The notes: generated by a model from the letters alone, not told the origin. A stretch of DNA of 44,065 nucleotides from Gammaproteobacteria bacterium (GCA_003233345.1 QILK01000028.1:1-44065); one strand, 5' to 3'; positions 17,471-26,500 are shown, counted from the first letter of the stretch. Made by a program: numbers and translations.

Positions 17471-17998
17471 TTGATACGTATTCTCGGCATTGATCCAGGT
17501 TATTGTACCACCGGCTTTGGGCTCGTCGATGTGGATGTCAATCAATATGAATATATTGAGTCCGGTATAGTCAAGGTCGACAAGCTGGATTTGGCGCAAC
17601 GATTAAAAAAAATTCATCAGGCGGTTTGTGAGCTGGTCGAAGAGTATCGCCCCGATTATTTTGCTATCGAAAAAGTCTTTGTCAAAAAAAATGTAGACTC
17701 AGCATTAAAACTTGGTCAAGCCAGAGGGGCTGCTATCTGTGCTGCCGGGGCGTTTGATATCAGCGTTAGCGAATATGCAGCGCGGGAAATTAAGCAAACC
17801 ATCACCGGATCCGGTGCGGCACTAAAGCAACAGGTTCAGTTTATGGTCAAGATGTTATTATCATTGGAAGAAGTACCTGGAACGGATGCCGCTGATGCGC
17901 TGGCTATCGCGATATGTCATGCGCATCATCTAGATAAAAAACAACGTCAAGGCGGTAGTCGGTTGGTAAAAAGTGAATTTCAGGGGAAACAACAGTGA
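17471..17998 (+). CDS. ruvC: Holliday junction resolvase RuvC
   Basis: RuvC cuts Holliday junctions symmetrically after RuvAB branch migration. The four acidic catalytic residues are recognisable: Asp in LGIDPGY (residue 8), Glu in FAIEKVF (about 67), and the pair in GTDAADALAIA (about 139 and 142). The 175-residue length is standard. The start is a TTG at 17471 just after GAGGTCTG; an N-terminal MIRILGIDPG fits the family. Its stop overlaps the ruvA start by four bases (GTGA), showing translational coupling. Confidence 0.96.
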   Translation: MIRILGIDPGYCTTGFGLVDVDVNQYEYIESGIVKVDKLDLAQRLKKIHQAVCELVEEYRPDYFAIEKVFVKKNVDSALKLGQARGAAICAAGAFDISVSEYAAREIKQTITGSGAALKQQVQFMVKMLLSLEEVPGTDAADALAIAICHAHHLDKKQRQGGSRLVKSEFQGKQQ

Positions 17999-18609
17999 TT
18001 GGTCGGTTACGTGGTGTCTTGCTTGAGAAGAAACCACCACAGTTATTAATTGATGTTGCTGGTGTCGGTTACGAAGTCAATGCTCCAATGTCAACATTTT
18101 ATCAGTTACCGGAAACCGGTAGTGATGTGGTCTTGCATACGCATCTGGTCGTTCGTGAGGATAATCAAAGCCTGTATGGTTTTGCCAGTTTGCGCGAGCG
18201 GCAACTGTTCCGCAGCTTAATTAAAATCAGTGGTATTGGCGCGCGTATGGCATTGACTATTTTATCGGGCTCCAGTCCCGAGGAGTTTGCCCAGCATGTT
18301 GTCAATCAGGATACAAAAGCGTTAACGCGTTTGCCAGGTATTGGTAAGAAAACCGCTGAACGACTTATTATTGAAATGCGCGATAAACTTGATTCTCATA
18401 CCACTGGGCAAAACCACGACTTGACCAATAGCGTTACGGGATTGCCGATGCAAGACCCGATTCAGGAAGCGGTGAGCGCGTTAATTGCTTTAGGCTATAA
18501 GGCCCCGGACGCCAGCCTGATGATTCAGAATATCGAAGACAAAATGGCGATGCGCAGTGAAGAGCTGATTCGCAAGGCGTTGCAATCTGCCGGCACCCCC
18601 ATACAGTAA
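17995..18609 (+). CDS. ruvA: Holliday junction DNA helicase subunit RuvA
   Basis: RuvA binds four-way junctions as a tetramer and loads the RuvB motor. The protein has the N-terminal OB fold (MIGRLRGVLLEKKP, VGYEVNAP), tandem helix-hairpin-helix motifs (LIKISGIGARMAL and LTRLPGIGKKTAERL) and the C-terminal RuvB-binding domain (EAVSALIALGYKA). It starts at a GTG inside the ruvC stop codon region and is 204 residues long, as expected. It is followed 34 bases later by ruvB. Confidence 0.97.
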   Translation: MIGRLRGVLLEKKPPQLLIDVAGVGYEVNAPMSTFYQLPETGSDVVLHTHLVVREDNQSLYGFASLRERQLFRSLIKISGIGARMALTILSGSSPEEFAQHVVNQDTKALTRLPGIGKKTAERLIIEMRDKLDSHTTGQNHDLTNSVTGLPMQDPIQEAVSALIALGYKAPDASLMIQNIEDKMAMRSEELIRKALQSAGTPIQ

Positions 18610-18643
18610 GACCAGCAATCCCTTATCAGTGGAAGAATTGTAG

Positions 18644-19690
18644 ATGGAAAAAGAACGACTTATATCTACCCGTGCCAAACGCGATGATGGTGTTGTTGAT
18701 AATGCCATTCGCCCAAAATCGCTGGCCGACTATATTGGCCAGGAGTCAGTGCGCGAACAGTTAGGTCTGTTTATTGAGGCAGCACAGCAGCGACAAGATT
18801 GTCTGGATCATGTGCTGATATTTGGTCCGCCGGGTCTTGGCAAAACCACCTTATCACATATTATTGCCAATGAACTCGGTGCTAATTTGCGGCATACGTC
18901 CGGCCCGGTTTTGGAGAAACAGGGAGATCTGGCGGCGATTTTAACCAACCTCGAAGCCAATGATGTTTTGTTTATTGATGAAATTCACCGTCTGCGTCCC
19001 GTTGTTGAAGAAGTGCTCTATCCAGCAATGGAAGACTTTCAGATTGATATCATGATTGGTGAAGGGCCTGCGGCGCGTTCGATCAAACTGGATCTGCCGC
19101 CGTTTACCCTGGTTGGAGCGACCACCCGGGCGGGTTTGCTGACCTCGCCACTACGTGACCGGTTTGGTATTGTACAGCGTCTGGAGTTTTATAAACCTGA
19201 GGAGCTTAGTCAGATCATTACGCGTTCGGCAAAAATCCTAAATTTGAAAATTGATGATGAAGGTGCTTATGAAATTGCTAAACGTTCCCGAGGCACACCA
19301 CGTATCGCTAATCGATTATTACGCCGGGTGCGGGATTATGCCCAGGTTAAATGTGACGGTGATATCAATGCCCAGATCGCGGATCAGGCGATGGATATGC
19401 TCGGTGTCGATAAAGTCGGTTTTGATGATATGGATCGTTACCTGATAAAAACCATTATCGAGAAGTTTGATGGCGGCCCGGTCGGCGTAGACAGTATGGC
19501 GGCCGCGATTGGTGAAGAGCGCGAAACCATTGAAGATGTACTGGAACCCTATTTGATTCAACAAGGTTATATTATGCGTACGCCCAGAGGACGGGTAGCG
19601 ACGCGTTTTGCTTATCAACATCTGGATATTAATTTTGCCGGGCACCTGGAAACCGAATCCGCTACCAAACCACTATTTCCCGATAACTAG
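18644..19690 (+). CDS. ruvB: Holliday junction DNA helicase motor RuvB
   Basis: RuvB is the hexameric AAA+ ATPase that drives branch migration. It has Walker A GPPGLGKT (about 61-68), Walker [10 protein letters not shown], sensor 1 GATTRAG, the arginine finger in SPLRDRFG and the C-terminal winged-helix domain ([14 protein letters not shown]). The 348-residue length is typical. It closes the ruvCAB operon. No hairpin terminator is visible in the 547-base spacer that follows, so readthrough toward ybgC-tol remains possible. Confidence 0.97.
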   Translation: MEKERLISTRAKRDDGVVDNAIRPKSLADYIGQESVREQLGLFIEAAQQRQDCLDHVLIFGPPGLGKTTLSHIIANELGANLRHTSGPVLEKQGDLAAILTNLEANDVLFIDEIHRLRPVVEEVLYPAMEDFQIDIMIGEGPAARSIKLDLPPFTLVGATTRAGLLTSPLRDRFGIVQRLEFYKPEELSQIITRSAKILNLKIDDEGAYEIAKRSRGTPRIANRLLRRVRDYAQVKCDGDINAQIADQAMDMLGVDKVGFDDMDRYLIKTIIEKFDGGPVGVDSMAAAIGEERETIEDVLEPYLIQQGYIMRTPRGRVATRFAYQHLDINFAGHLETESATKPLFPDN

Positions 19691-20237
19691 TATTTGTTTT
19701 CAGTAGCAACGCTGAGTTCACATTTTCCTGATCGGGGTTGTAGTAGTCTGACTTGTATAGAAAAAGATCAGAAAACACATTGCATTATAATTTTATAAAA
19801 TGTATAAAATCATTTAGACAAAGATAATCACAATTTTTGTTTGGAAATTTGTACAGATACCATATAATTCATAATCACGGACGGAAAACGGTAGGGTAAA
19901 AAAATAATATTCAGTTAATCAAGGTATTAGAACTGAAACTAGTAGTTTGATAGTCGTTTTAACCTTTATCAAAATAAATATCATGGAATATATAGTGATC
20001 TGCTAGCGTAAAGCTATGTTCCGGGTTTTTAACTGATATTCAGCGTTGTTTCTGCTAGTTGAGTTTGAATACAGTGTAAACCTAATATCCACTACGGTCT
20101 AAGCGACTAAAAATCGGGTATTTTTATGACAAGTTTACGATTTTAAATAGATTAAATATGGATTCACGAAAATTTTACAGTTTCATGACAGAAAGGTGAT
20201 CGAAATTGAATAGTAATGTTTGGAATTTATATTTATA
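19691..20237. other. 547-base AT-rich spacer between ruvB and ybgC, no gene seen
   Basis: I find no convincing ORF, RNA gene or repeat unit of either family here. There is a TATAAT at about 19786 without a good -35, and an imperfect inverted repeat TTTGATA...TATCAAA near 19947-19974. It probably holds the promoter and leader of the ybgC-tol operon. It is unusually long for this operon, whose genes are otherwise tightly packed. Confidence 0.5.
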
Positions 20238-20645
20238 GTGAAAACGTTCCTTTGGACAATTCGAGTCTATTACGAAGACACCGATTGCGGTGGTGTCGTT
20301 TATCACTCCAGGTATATAAATTTTCTGGAGCGGGCACGGACCGAATGGCTCAGGTCGTTAGGGTTTGAACAGGACCAGTTGAGGCAGGAACTCGGAATCT
20401 TGTTTGCGGTGCGTTCGGTTAATATAGATTATTTGCAGCCAGCAAGGTTTAACAATGAGTTGGAAGTTTTTGTGGGAATTAATTCCATTGCCAAAGCAAG
20501 TATGGTGCTGTCACAGGAAATAAGAATAAAACAACAGAGTAAACCGTTGGTTGAAGCCAGTGTTAGAATAGTCTGTCTCGACGCGGTTGCATTTAAACCC
20601 AAAGTTATCCCTGATGTCTTACTGAAGGAGATCGTGAGTGATTGA
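20238..20645 (+). CDS. ybgC: Tol-Pal system acyl-CoA thioesterase YbgC
   Basis: This hotdog-fold thioesterase is the conserved first gene of the tol-pal operon. The catalytic segment YYEDTDCGGVVYHSRYINF contains the YbgC Asp (in EDTD) and the downstream His/Tyr; ERARTEWLR follows. The track ORF begins at a TTG at 20220, but the GTG at 20238 gives MKTFLWTIRVYYEDTD. That leaves the same short N-terminus as Escherichia YbgC, so I prefer it, though neither start has a strong ribosome site. It overlaps the tolQ start by eight bases. Its role in Tol-Pal function is not firmly known; it acts on acyl-CoA or acyl carrier protein. Confidence 0.92.
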   Translation: MKTFLWTIRVYYEDTDCGGVVYHSRYINFLERARTEWLRSLGFEQDQLRQELGILFAVRSVNIDYLQPARFNNELEVFVGINSIAKASMVLSQEIRIKQQSKPLVEASVRIVCLDAVAFKPKVIPDVLLKEIVSD

Positions 20646-21390
20646 GTATATTGTATTAATTCCGGCGAGTGAAAAAGTCGAATCGGCGGTTAGCAAGGTA
20701 GCTGAAGCGACGAGCCAGATTGCAGGTACGGACTACCTGGAACTGATGATCAACGCACACCCAGTGGTACAAGTGGTCATGGTGATACTGGTATTGGCAT
20801 CCGTCATGTCCTGGACAATGATTTTTAAAAAAATGTTATCGTTAAAAGCGGCAGGTCGGGATGCGGATGAATTCGAACAAAGATTTTGGTCCGGTAGTGA
20901 TCTCGGTGCAATTTATAAACAGGTGGCATCACAACGCCACCAGATCACCGGAATGGAAAGTATTTTTGAAGCGGGTTTTAAGGAATTTGCCCGTTTACGT
21001 AAGCAAAGTGGTGCGCGGCCGATGGCGGTTGTTGAAGGTGCACATAGGGCGATGCGGGTGGCATTGTCGAGGGAAATTGAAGAACTGGAAACACACCTGT
21101 CATTTTTAGCGACAGTCGGTTCGACCAGTCCCTATATTGGTTTACTTGGTACGGTATGGGGCATTATGGAAACCATGCAACGGTTGGCGGCCTTAAATGA
21201 AACATCGATTAAAGCGGTTGCCCCGGGAATATCGGAAGCGCTGATCGCCACGGCGATGGGTTTGTTTGCAGCGATCCCAGCAGTGATAGCCTATAACCGG
21301 TTTTCCAACGATGTTGAACGCCTAAGTAATCGTTACCATGCGTTCCTAGAAGAGTTTTCAACAATTTTACAGCGCCATGCACACGAATAG
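20638..21390 (+). CDS. tolQ: TolQ proton-channel subunit
   Basis: TolQ is a three-helix inner-membrane protein that, with TolR, uses the proton gradient to drive TolA-Pal during envelope constriction. The first helix (VVQVVMVILVLASVMSWTMIF) is near residue 45. The paired helices contain FLATVGSTSPYIGLLGTVWGIM and the TolQ/ExbB motif VAPGISEALIATAMGLFAAIPAVIAYN. The GTG start at 20638 has a perfect AAGGAG seven bases upstream inside the end of ybgC, which decides the start. The 250 residues are slightly longer than Escherichia TolQ. A REP-like unit follows before tolR. Confidence 0.95.
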   Translation: MIEYIVLIPASEKVESAVSKVAEATSQIAGTDYLELMINAHPVVQVVMVILVLASVMSWTMIFKKMLSLKAAGRDADEFEQRFWSGSDLGAIYKQVASQRHQITGMESIFEAGFKEFARLRKQSGARPMAVVEGAHRAMRVALSREIEELETHLSFLATVGSTSPYIGLLGTVWGIMETMQRLAALNETSIKAVAPGISEALIATAMGLFAAIPAVIAYNRFSNDVERLSNRYHAFLEEFSTILQRHAHE

Positions 21391-21404
21391 CAGCGGTGTT
21401 AACC

Positions 21405-21435
21405 GTAGCCCGGACTTCGCAAAGCGAACGCCGGG
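21405..21435 (+). repeat. REP-like unit between tolQ and tolR
   Basis: GTAGCCCGGACTTCGCAA followed by AGCGAACGCCGGG is a single unit 14 bases after the tolQ stop. The loop reads AAA instead of GCA/GTA. The next gene starts 80 bases on, so this gap is much wider than the tolQ-tolR spacing usual in the operon. Confidence 0.85.
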
Positions 21436-21515
21436 AACAAACATTAATTATTTGATCTCGTTTTAAATATAGACCAAATGCTTTTTTAAACCGTTATATA
21501 AGAAGGTGATAACTA

Positions 21516-21986
21516 GTGGGTGCAGTTTTATCAAGTACAGGCCGGAAACGGCAGATGGCGGAGATTAATGTCGTACCTTATATTGATGTCATGCTGGTAT
21601 TGTTGGTGATTTTTATGATCGCAACACCAACACCGCAGCAGGCGATTAAAATCAGTATGCCGAAAAAAGTAGTAAAAACACCACCCAGACCAAATTCTGA
21701 AAATAAAGTGATCGAAGTATCACTTGATGCTAAAGGTAATTATTATTTGAAAATTGGCGGTAAGGATTATGGCACTGTCAATATTGAAAAAATACGTGCT
21801 GAAGTTAGTAGCAGGATGCAGAATCCTAAAAAGCCCCCAGTGGTTGTACGTGCCAACCCAACGCTTGGTTATGGCAAGGTGGTCAAGGTTATGGCAATTT
21901 TGAGAGCCTCTAATGCGCCGACTATAAGCTTGGTACAAAGTACAACAAGGCAGCCAAGTAATAAAGGCAAGCAAAAAATTAAATAA
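21516..21986 (+). CDS. tolR: TolR/ExbD-family protein, first copy
   Basis: TolR has one N-terminal membrane helix and a periplasmic domain, and works with TolQ to energise TolA. Residues 15-40 contain MAEINVVPYIDVMLVLLV with the proton-path Asp in PYIDV, then IFMIATPTPQQ. The periplasmic part (about 45-140) has the ExbD fold. The C-terminus is a basic tail (PSNKGKQKIK) absent from the second copy. The start is a GTG at 21516 with AAGGTG upstream. It lies 80 bases after the REP unit and 53 bases before a second TolR gene. Which copy is the true functional equivalent of TolR cannot be told from sequence alone. Confidence 0.93.
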   Translation: MGAVLSSTGRKRQMAEINVVPYIDVMLVLLVIFMIATPTPQQAIKISMPKKVVKTPPRPNSENKVIEVSLDAKGNYYLKIGGKDYGTVNIEKIRAEVSSRMQNPKKPPVVVRANPTLGYGKVVKVMAILRASNAPTISLVQSTTRQPSNKGKQKIK

Positions 21987-22039
21987 AAATTACTGATTAG
22001 ATACAAGTAACATTCAGGAACCTGATAAGCAACAGAAAG

Positions 22040-22483
22040 ATGAGAGATAATATACCCACAAGAAGCCGCAAACGTGCGATCGCAGAAATTAATGTGGTGC
22101 CCTACATTGATGTTATGTTGGTATTGTTAGTAATTTTTATGATAATCGCGCCGGCGATTCAACAGTCGAAAAAAGTGGCCTTGCCAAAAACCACCAAAGT
22201 ACCGCCAGGTGGGACAAATAAAGTTTCCAAGATCATCATTACTATTGATAAAGACGGAAATACTTTTTTACATGTAGACGCTAAGGATCATGGAAAACAA
22301 GGTCCAGGTCAGATAGGCGCGGCGGTCACTAAAGGCGTGGCATCCAATCCAAAAATGTCAGTCGAGATTTATGCTGATGAAAATACAGAATATGAAAATG
22401 TACTCAATACGATTGCAGTTTTAAAGACGGCTGGCGCGACGGATGTACGTCTGGTAACGCAACCAGGTGAAGATGATGTGTAG
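22040..22483 (+). CDS. tolR: TolR/ExbD-family protein, second copy
   Basis: This is a second complete TolR-type protein (147 residues) directly downstream of the first. It shares the uninterrupted block AEINVVPYIDVMLVLLVIF, including the essential Asp, but has a divergent periplasmic domain (KVALPKTTKVPPGG, then IDKDGNTFLHVDAKDHG) and an acidic C-terminus (PGEDDV). The divergence outside the helix suggests an old duplication with separate roles rather than a recent copy. The ATG is preceded by GCAACAGAAAG, a weak site. It ends 18 bases before tolA. Confidence 0.93.
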   Translation: MRDNIPTRSRKRAIAEINVVPYIDVMLVLLVIFMIIAPAIQQSKKVALPKTTKVPPGGTNKVSKIIITIDKDGNTFLHVDAKDHGKQGPGQIGAAVTKGVASNPKMSVEIYADENTEYENVLNTIAVLKTAGATDVRLVTQPGEDDV

Positions 22484-22501
22484 TATCGAAAGAGAAAGTC
22501 A

Positions 22502-23506
22502 ATGAAAGATACTGGATCATTTTTATTATCTTTGCTTGTGCATTTGGCTATTGGCTGGGGCATTCTGGTTCAAATGTCTAATCGGGTTTATTTGCTCGAA
22601 GGCGGTACCTTGCCAGTGATACAGGCATCATTTGTTGCTGATAAATATCAGTATAAAAGTATTGAAAAAGAAATTGAAAAGGAACTGAATCAAGAAAAAA
22701 AACGCGACGAAGAAGCGGAGAAACAGGCCAAGCTTGAGGAAAAAGAAAAGCTCGAAGAAGAGAAAAAGGAAAAAGCAGAAAGAGAAAAGGAAGCCGAGCT
22801 GAGAAAGGCTAAAGATGAACAGGAAAAGGCGAATAAAGAAGCGGCCGAAAAAGCGGAAGAAGATCGCCTGGAATTGGTGCGTAAAGAAGCAAAGGAGAAA
22901 AAGAAAAAGAAGGAAGAAGATCGCAAAAAGGAAGAAAAAAAGAAGGAAGATGATCGCAAGAAAGCTGAAAAAAAGAAAGAAGAAGATCGCAAGAAAGAAG
23001 AAAAAAAGAAAAAACTGGCTGAGCTTAAGAAGAAAAAGAAAGCTGAGCGTAAAGTGTTTGACAAAAAGATGAAAAAGTTAAGGGATAAGGCGATGAAAAA
23101 GGAATTGCGCGATGAACGCAGGCGCGATCGAAAGCAAAAAGCCGTCGCTGCTAGAGATGCGTTACATAAAGAAATGGATAATGAAAAGCCGGCAAAAAGA
23201 GCAGGCGTTAAAGGTGGTAGTCGTAATGCGACACTAAGGGGGAAATATATTACCGCGATTCAACGAAAAATCCAGTCAAACTGGATTAAGCCACCCTCAG
23301 CGGATGGTCCAATAAAGTGTAGATTACGGGTTGTACAGAGCAGGGGTGGATATGTTAAATCTGTTCGGGTAACAAATTGCAATGGAGATGCATTGTTAAA
23401 TAGCTCTTTGGAAACTGCGGTACGAAAAGCAGATCCACTGCCCTATTTAGGTTTTGAAAAGGTGTTTGAAGGTGATTTAAATCTTATATATGAACCTAAA
23501 AAATAG
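22502..23506 (+). CDS. tolA: TolA envelope-spanning protein
   Basis: TolA anchors in the inner membrane and reaches across the periplasm to TolB/Pal. Domain I is a short N-terminal helix (FLLSLLVHLAIGWGILVQM, about 7-26). Domain II (about 55-225) is a very Lys/Glu-rich helix with repeated blocks of the type EEDRKKEEKKK. Domain III (about 245-334) is the compact C-terminal domain (YITAIQRKIQSNWIKPPSA, LRVVQSRGGYVKSVRVTNC) with the usual two cysteine positions. The 334-residue length is normal, but the rod is richer in Lys and poorer in Ala than in Escherichia. The coding strand of domain II is an almost pure purine tract. Confidence 0.94.
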   Translation: MKDTGSFLLSLLVHLAIGWGILVQMSNRVYLLEGGTLPVIQASFVADKYQYKSIEKEIEKELNQEKKRDEEAEKQAKLEEKEKLEEEKKEKAEREKEAELRKAKDEQEKANKEAAEKAEEDRLELVRKEAKEKKKKKEEDRKKEEKKKEDDRKKAEKKKEEDRKKEEKKKKLAELKKKKKAERKVFDKKMKKLRDKAMKKELRDERRRDRKQKAVAARDALHKEMDNEKPAKRAGVKGGSRNATLRGKYITAIQRKIQSNWIKPPSADGPIKCRLRVVQSRGGYVKSVRVTNCNGDALLNSSLETAVRKADPLPYLGFEKVFEGDLNLIYEPKK

Positions 23507-23579
23507 AATTGTTCAGAAATCACGTATCATTGTAATGAGGTATTTTTAATTTAAATTTTTATAAACGGCAAATAAAATT

Positions 23580-24866
23580 ATGAATAAATTAAATAGGTTG
23601 TTAGTTTTTCTTTTTGTATTAACCATAAGTGCTGGTTCAAATGCAGCGCTTGATATATATATTGGAGAAGGGAGTACAGGTGATATTCCTATCACGATAG
23701 TGCCCTTTAAAATCAGTGGCAGTGCGCCTCATAATGCGTCAAAAATTATTGAGGATGATTTAAAACGCTCAGGCAAGTTTGATGTTCGTAGTGTACCTGG
23801 CGGGCAACAAGCGGGTAGTTCCGCTGAACTACAAGCAGAAGCATTTAAGCAGGCAAAAATTACCAATGTTGTTGTTGGTACCGTTTCAAAAACGGGGTCT
23901 GGTTATCAAATAAAAGTTGAATTGGTCAATGTGTTTGGTGGCAAGGTTGTAGTAAAAGAAGTTAAAATAGCTGTTGGTAAAAACTTCCGTCGCAAAACCC
24001 ACGAAATTAGTAACGCGATCTATAAAGCATTAACCGGTATCGAAGGTGTATTTGATACTAAAATCGCTTATGTCAGAGTAACCAAAAAACGACGCGGTGT
24101 AAAATCCTATGCATTGGTTGTCGCTGATTTCGATGGTTTTGACCCGCGAGCAGTTCGTACATCACCTTACCCGATTATGTCGCCCTCATGGGCACCAACG
24201 GGCAACCGTCTAGCCTATGTTGCTTTTAAGAAAACAGGGCATACCGCAATTCATGTACAGAATATTGGCACAGGACGACGTTATGTGGTCTCAGCCAGTA
24301 AAGGCATTAATGGCGCACCTGCCTGGTCACCAGACGGTAGTCGATTAGCTCTGACCTTGTCTAAAGTAGGCAACCCTGAAATCTATGTTTTTAACCTGCG
24401 CAGCCGGCGTTTACGTCGAATGACAGTTAATGGTGCTATTGACACCGAAGCGACTTGGGCACCAGACGGACGTTCAATTATTTTTACCTCTGACCGCAGC
24501 GGTGGTCCGCAGTTATACCGGGTTGGTATCGGTGGTGGTAAAACCAGTCGTGTGACTTTTTCGGGAAAATATAACGCACGTGCAACCATATCTCCAGATG
24601 GTAAAAAAATTGCGATGGTGCATGCCGTTGGTGGTCGGTACAGTATTGCCGTTAAATCCGGCGGTGAAACCAATGTCGTCACTGCGGGCCGTTTGGACGA
24701 GTCACCAAATTTTGCCCCGAATGGCGAAATGCTGATTTATGCGTCGGAATATAATCACCGTGGTGTATTATTTACAGTTTCGGCTGATGGAAAAACCAAG
24801 GTTCGTCTTTCATCTCAGTCAGGTGGTGATATTCGTGAACCGGCTTGGGGACCAAAACGGAAATAA
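23580..24866 (+). CDS. tolB: TolB periplasmic beta-propeller
   Basis: TolB is a periplasmic protein that binds Pal and the TolA C-terminus. A signal peptide is clear (NRLLVFLFVLTISAGSNA, cleaved before ALDIYIGEGS). The N-terminal alpha/beta domain spans about residues 25-165. The six-blade propeller follows, with repeated WAPxG/WSPDG motifs (SPSWAPTGNRLAYV, PAWSPDGSRLALT, ATWAPDGRSIIFTSDRSG). The length of 428 is standard. It starts 73 bases after tolA and precedes pal by 82 bases. Confidence 0.96.
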   Translation: MNKLNRLLVFLFVLTISAGSNAALDIYIGEGSTGDIPITIVPFKISGSAPHNASKIIEDDLKRSGKFDVRSVPGGQQAGSSAELQAEAFKQAKITNVVVGTVSKTGSGYQIKVELVNVFGGKVVVKEVKIAVGKNFRRKTHEISNAIYKALTGIEGVFDTKIAYVRVTKKRRGVKSYALVVADFDGFDPRAVRTSPYPIMSPSWAPTGNRLAYVAFKKTGHTAIHVQNIGTGRRYVVSASKGINGAPAWSPDGSRLALTLSKVGNPEIYVFNLRSRRLRRMTVNGAIDTEATWAPDGRSIIFTSDRSGGPQLYRVGIGGGKTSRVTFSGKYNARATISPDGKKIAMVHAVGGRYSIAVKSGGETNVVTAGRLDESPNFAPNGEMLIYASEYNHRGVLFTVSADGKTKVRLSSQSGGDIREPAWGPKRK

Positions 24867-24948
24867 TCAAAACTGAAAAAAGCAGTGGCAATAAAAATGA
24901 ATGTTTTAAATGATCATAGCGTTATTTATTAATAAACCGGAGGAAGTT

Positions 24949-25443
24949 ATGAAATTATTAAAAGTATTATTGGTATTCGCATTTGCAGCTTTACTTGGCG
25001 CCTGCTCAGGTGGAAAGAAAGGCGATAATCTTGACGCGAATTCCAGTGGTGTTAAAGACGGCATCAATCAGTCTTCGTCGATTTATCCGTGGGAAGATCC
25101 AAACAATCCTTTATACAACCGGGTTGTTTATTTTGAATACGATAAAGCCGATGTAAAAGAAGAAGGCCGTGCAACAATCGAAACACATTCGAAGTATTTG
25201 GCTGCTAATCCTAATCAACGTATACGTCTGGAAGGACATGCCGATGAGCGTGGATCACGCGAGTATAATATTGGTCTGGGTGAACGTCGTTCACAGGCAG
25301 TACGTCGTTTGATGTTGTTTCAAGGTGTAGCGGATCGTCAACTGGAAACAGTTAGTTATGGTGAGGAAAAACCTCAGGTAGAAGGACATGATGAATCTTC
25401 CTGGAGCCAAAACCGCCGTGTCGAGATCACCTACGTTAAATAA
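24949..25443 (+). CDS. pal: Peptidoglycan-associated lipoprotein Pal
   Basis: Pal is an outer-membrane lipoprotein that binds peptidoglycan and TolB. The lipobox LLGAC ends the signal peptide (KVLLVFAFAALLGAC, Cys at about residue 20). The OmpA-like domain follows, with VVYFEYDKADV, the peptidoglycan-binding segment LEGHADERGSREYNIGLGERR and SYGEEKP. The track ORF starts 13 codons early. The ATG at 24949 is preceded by GGAGGAA at ideal distance and gives a standard lipoprotein signal, so I use it. The length is 164 residues. Confidence 0.96.
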   Translation: MKLLKVLLVFAFAALLGACSGGKKGDNLDANSSGVKDGINQSSSIYPWEDPNNPLYNRVVYFEYDKADVKEEGRATIETHSKYLAANPNQRIRLEGHADERGSREYNIGLGERRSQAVRRLMLFQGVADRQLETVSYGEEKPQVEGHDESSWSQNRRVEITYVK

Positions 25444-25480
25444 TTTTATTGAACACTAGTAATAGGTTATAGGGGGACAG

Positions 25481-26476
25481 GTGCGTACTCTAAAAAAATT
25501 GCAGGTATTTTTGTTTGGGCTGATGTTTTTTGCGTTGCAAGTAGCAATGGCAGCAGACAACAATGCTGATGAACGTGGATCAGAGGGCAATCCAGAAGAC
25601 GAACAGCCGCTGATTATTGATAAATCTATTCCTGGAAGCGCCGACGAACCTGTTGGTTCGCAAGGTGGATATCAGGGTGGATCATCTCAGGCGGGTAACA
25701 ATTCTGGTAACAACAGCGGTCGAGGTCAACCTCGTCGCGGTAGTAGTGTTTTAAACACTAAGTCCGGGAGGTTGCTTGATGTTTTGTCACGTATCAATCA
25801 GTTAGAGGTTGAAAACCGTCAATTGCGTGGTGAGATTGAAGTATTAACACACGATCTTAAAAGCCTGAAACACCGGCAGCGTGAGTTGTATATTGATGTT
25901 GATGGCAGAATGCGCAAGATCGAACTCAAGACCACGGGTACCACTTCGTCTTCTGCATTAAGTAGTGGCAGCAACAGCAGCAGCACTAGTACCCCTCCGG
26001 GACCAGGTTCCAGACCTGGCCCTGGTGGTGGCCCCAAAGGCAGTCCTCCGGTAACAGCCGTTGGTGATAGTGGTTATACACCACCAACACCTAATGAGCG
26101 GCAAATGTATCAGCGTGCTTTTGGGCAACTGCGTGGTAACCGTTATAAACGCGCAATAATATCTTTTAGAGCTTTCCTTAAGAAGCATCCAAAGGGCGCA
26201 CTGTCCGATAATGCGCAATATTGGTTAGCGGAAGCGCTACTAGTCTCCCGTAAATATAAGTCGGCTATCGCTGAGTTTAATAAGCTAATCAAGAATTTCC
26301 CCAAGAGCCCAAAAGTAGTTAGCTCGAAGGTGAAAGTTGGCTATGCTTATTACGAGTTACGGCAAACCAAAAAAGCCAGAAGAATTTTAAGGGCAGTTAT
26401 CAAAAATTATCCGAATAGTTCTCCGGCCGCATTGGCAAAAATGCACTTAAAACGCATGAAGCGTCGTCGCAAGTAA
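25481..26476 (+). CDS. cpoB: Cell-division coordinator CpoB (YbgF)
   Basis: CpoB is a periplasmic protein that links Tol-Pal to peptidoglycan synthesis during constriction. A signal peptide (LQVFLFGLMFFALQVAMA) is followed by a Gly/Ser/Asn-rich region, a trimerising coiled coil (about 100-150: LLDVLSRINQLEVENRQLR), a long Ser/Pro/Gly linker (about 155-200) and C-terminal TPR repeats (about 205-325: YQRAFGQLRGNRYKRAIISF, AQYWLAEALL). The C-terminus is strikingly basic (LKRMKRRRK). At 331 residues it is longer than Escherichia CpoB because of the linkers. The GTG at 25481 has AGGGGGA upstream. It is the last tol-pal gene and is followed by a terminator. Confidence 0.93.
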   Translation: MRTLKKLQVFLFGLMFFALQVAMAADNNADERGSEGNPEDEQPLIIDKSIPGSADEPVGSQGGYQGGSSQAGNNSGNNSGRGQPRRGSSVLNTKSGRLLDVLSRINQLEVENRQLRGEIEVLTHDLKSLKHRQRELYIDVDGRMRKIELKTTGTTSSSALSSGSNSSSTSTPPGPGSRPGPGGGPKGSPPVTAVGDSGYTPPTPNERQMYQRAFGQLRGNRYKRAIISFRAFLKKHPKGALSDNAQYWLAEALLVSRKYKSAIAEFNKLIKNFPKSPKVVSSKVKVGYAYYELRQTKKARRILRAVIKNYPNSSPAALAKMHLKRMKRRRK

Positions 26477-26500
26477 TCTGTTTGTTATAGCAATGACCTT

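Noticed and set aside
20156-20199. Short ATG ORF (13 codons) before ybgC as a leader peptide
   Set aside because: There is no ribosome site, no codon bias toward an amino acid and no attenuator structure.
22690-23064. 124-aa Ser/Phe-rich minus-strand ORF
   Set aside because: It is the complement of the purine-rich TolA rod; the Ser/Phe runs are an artefact of that composition.
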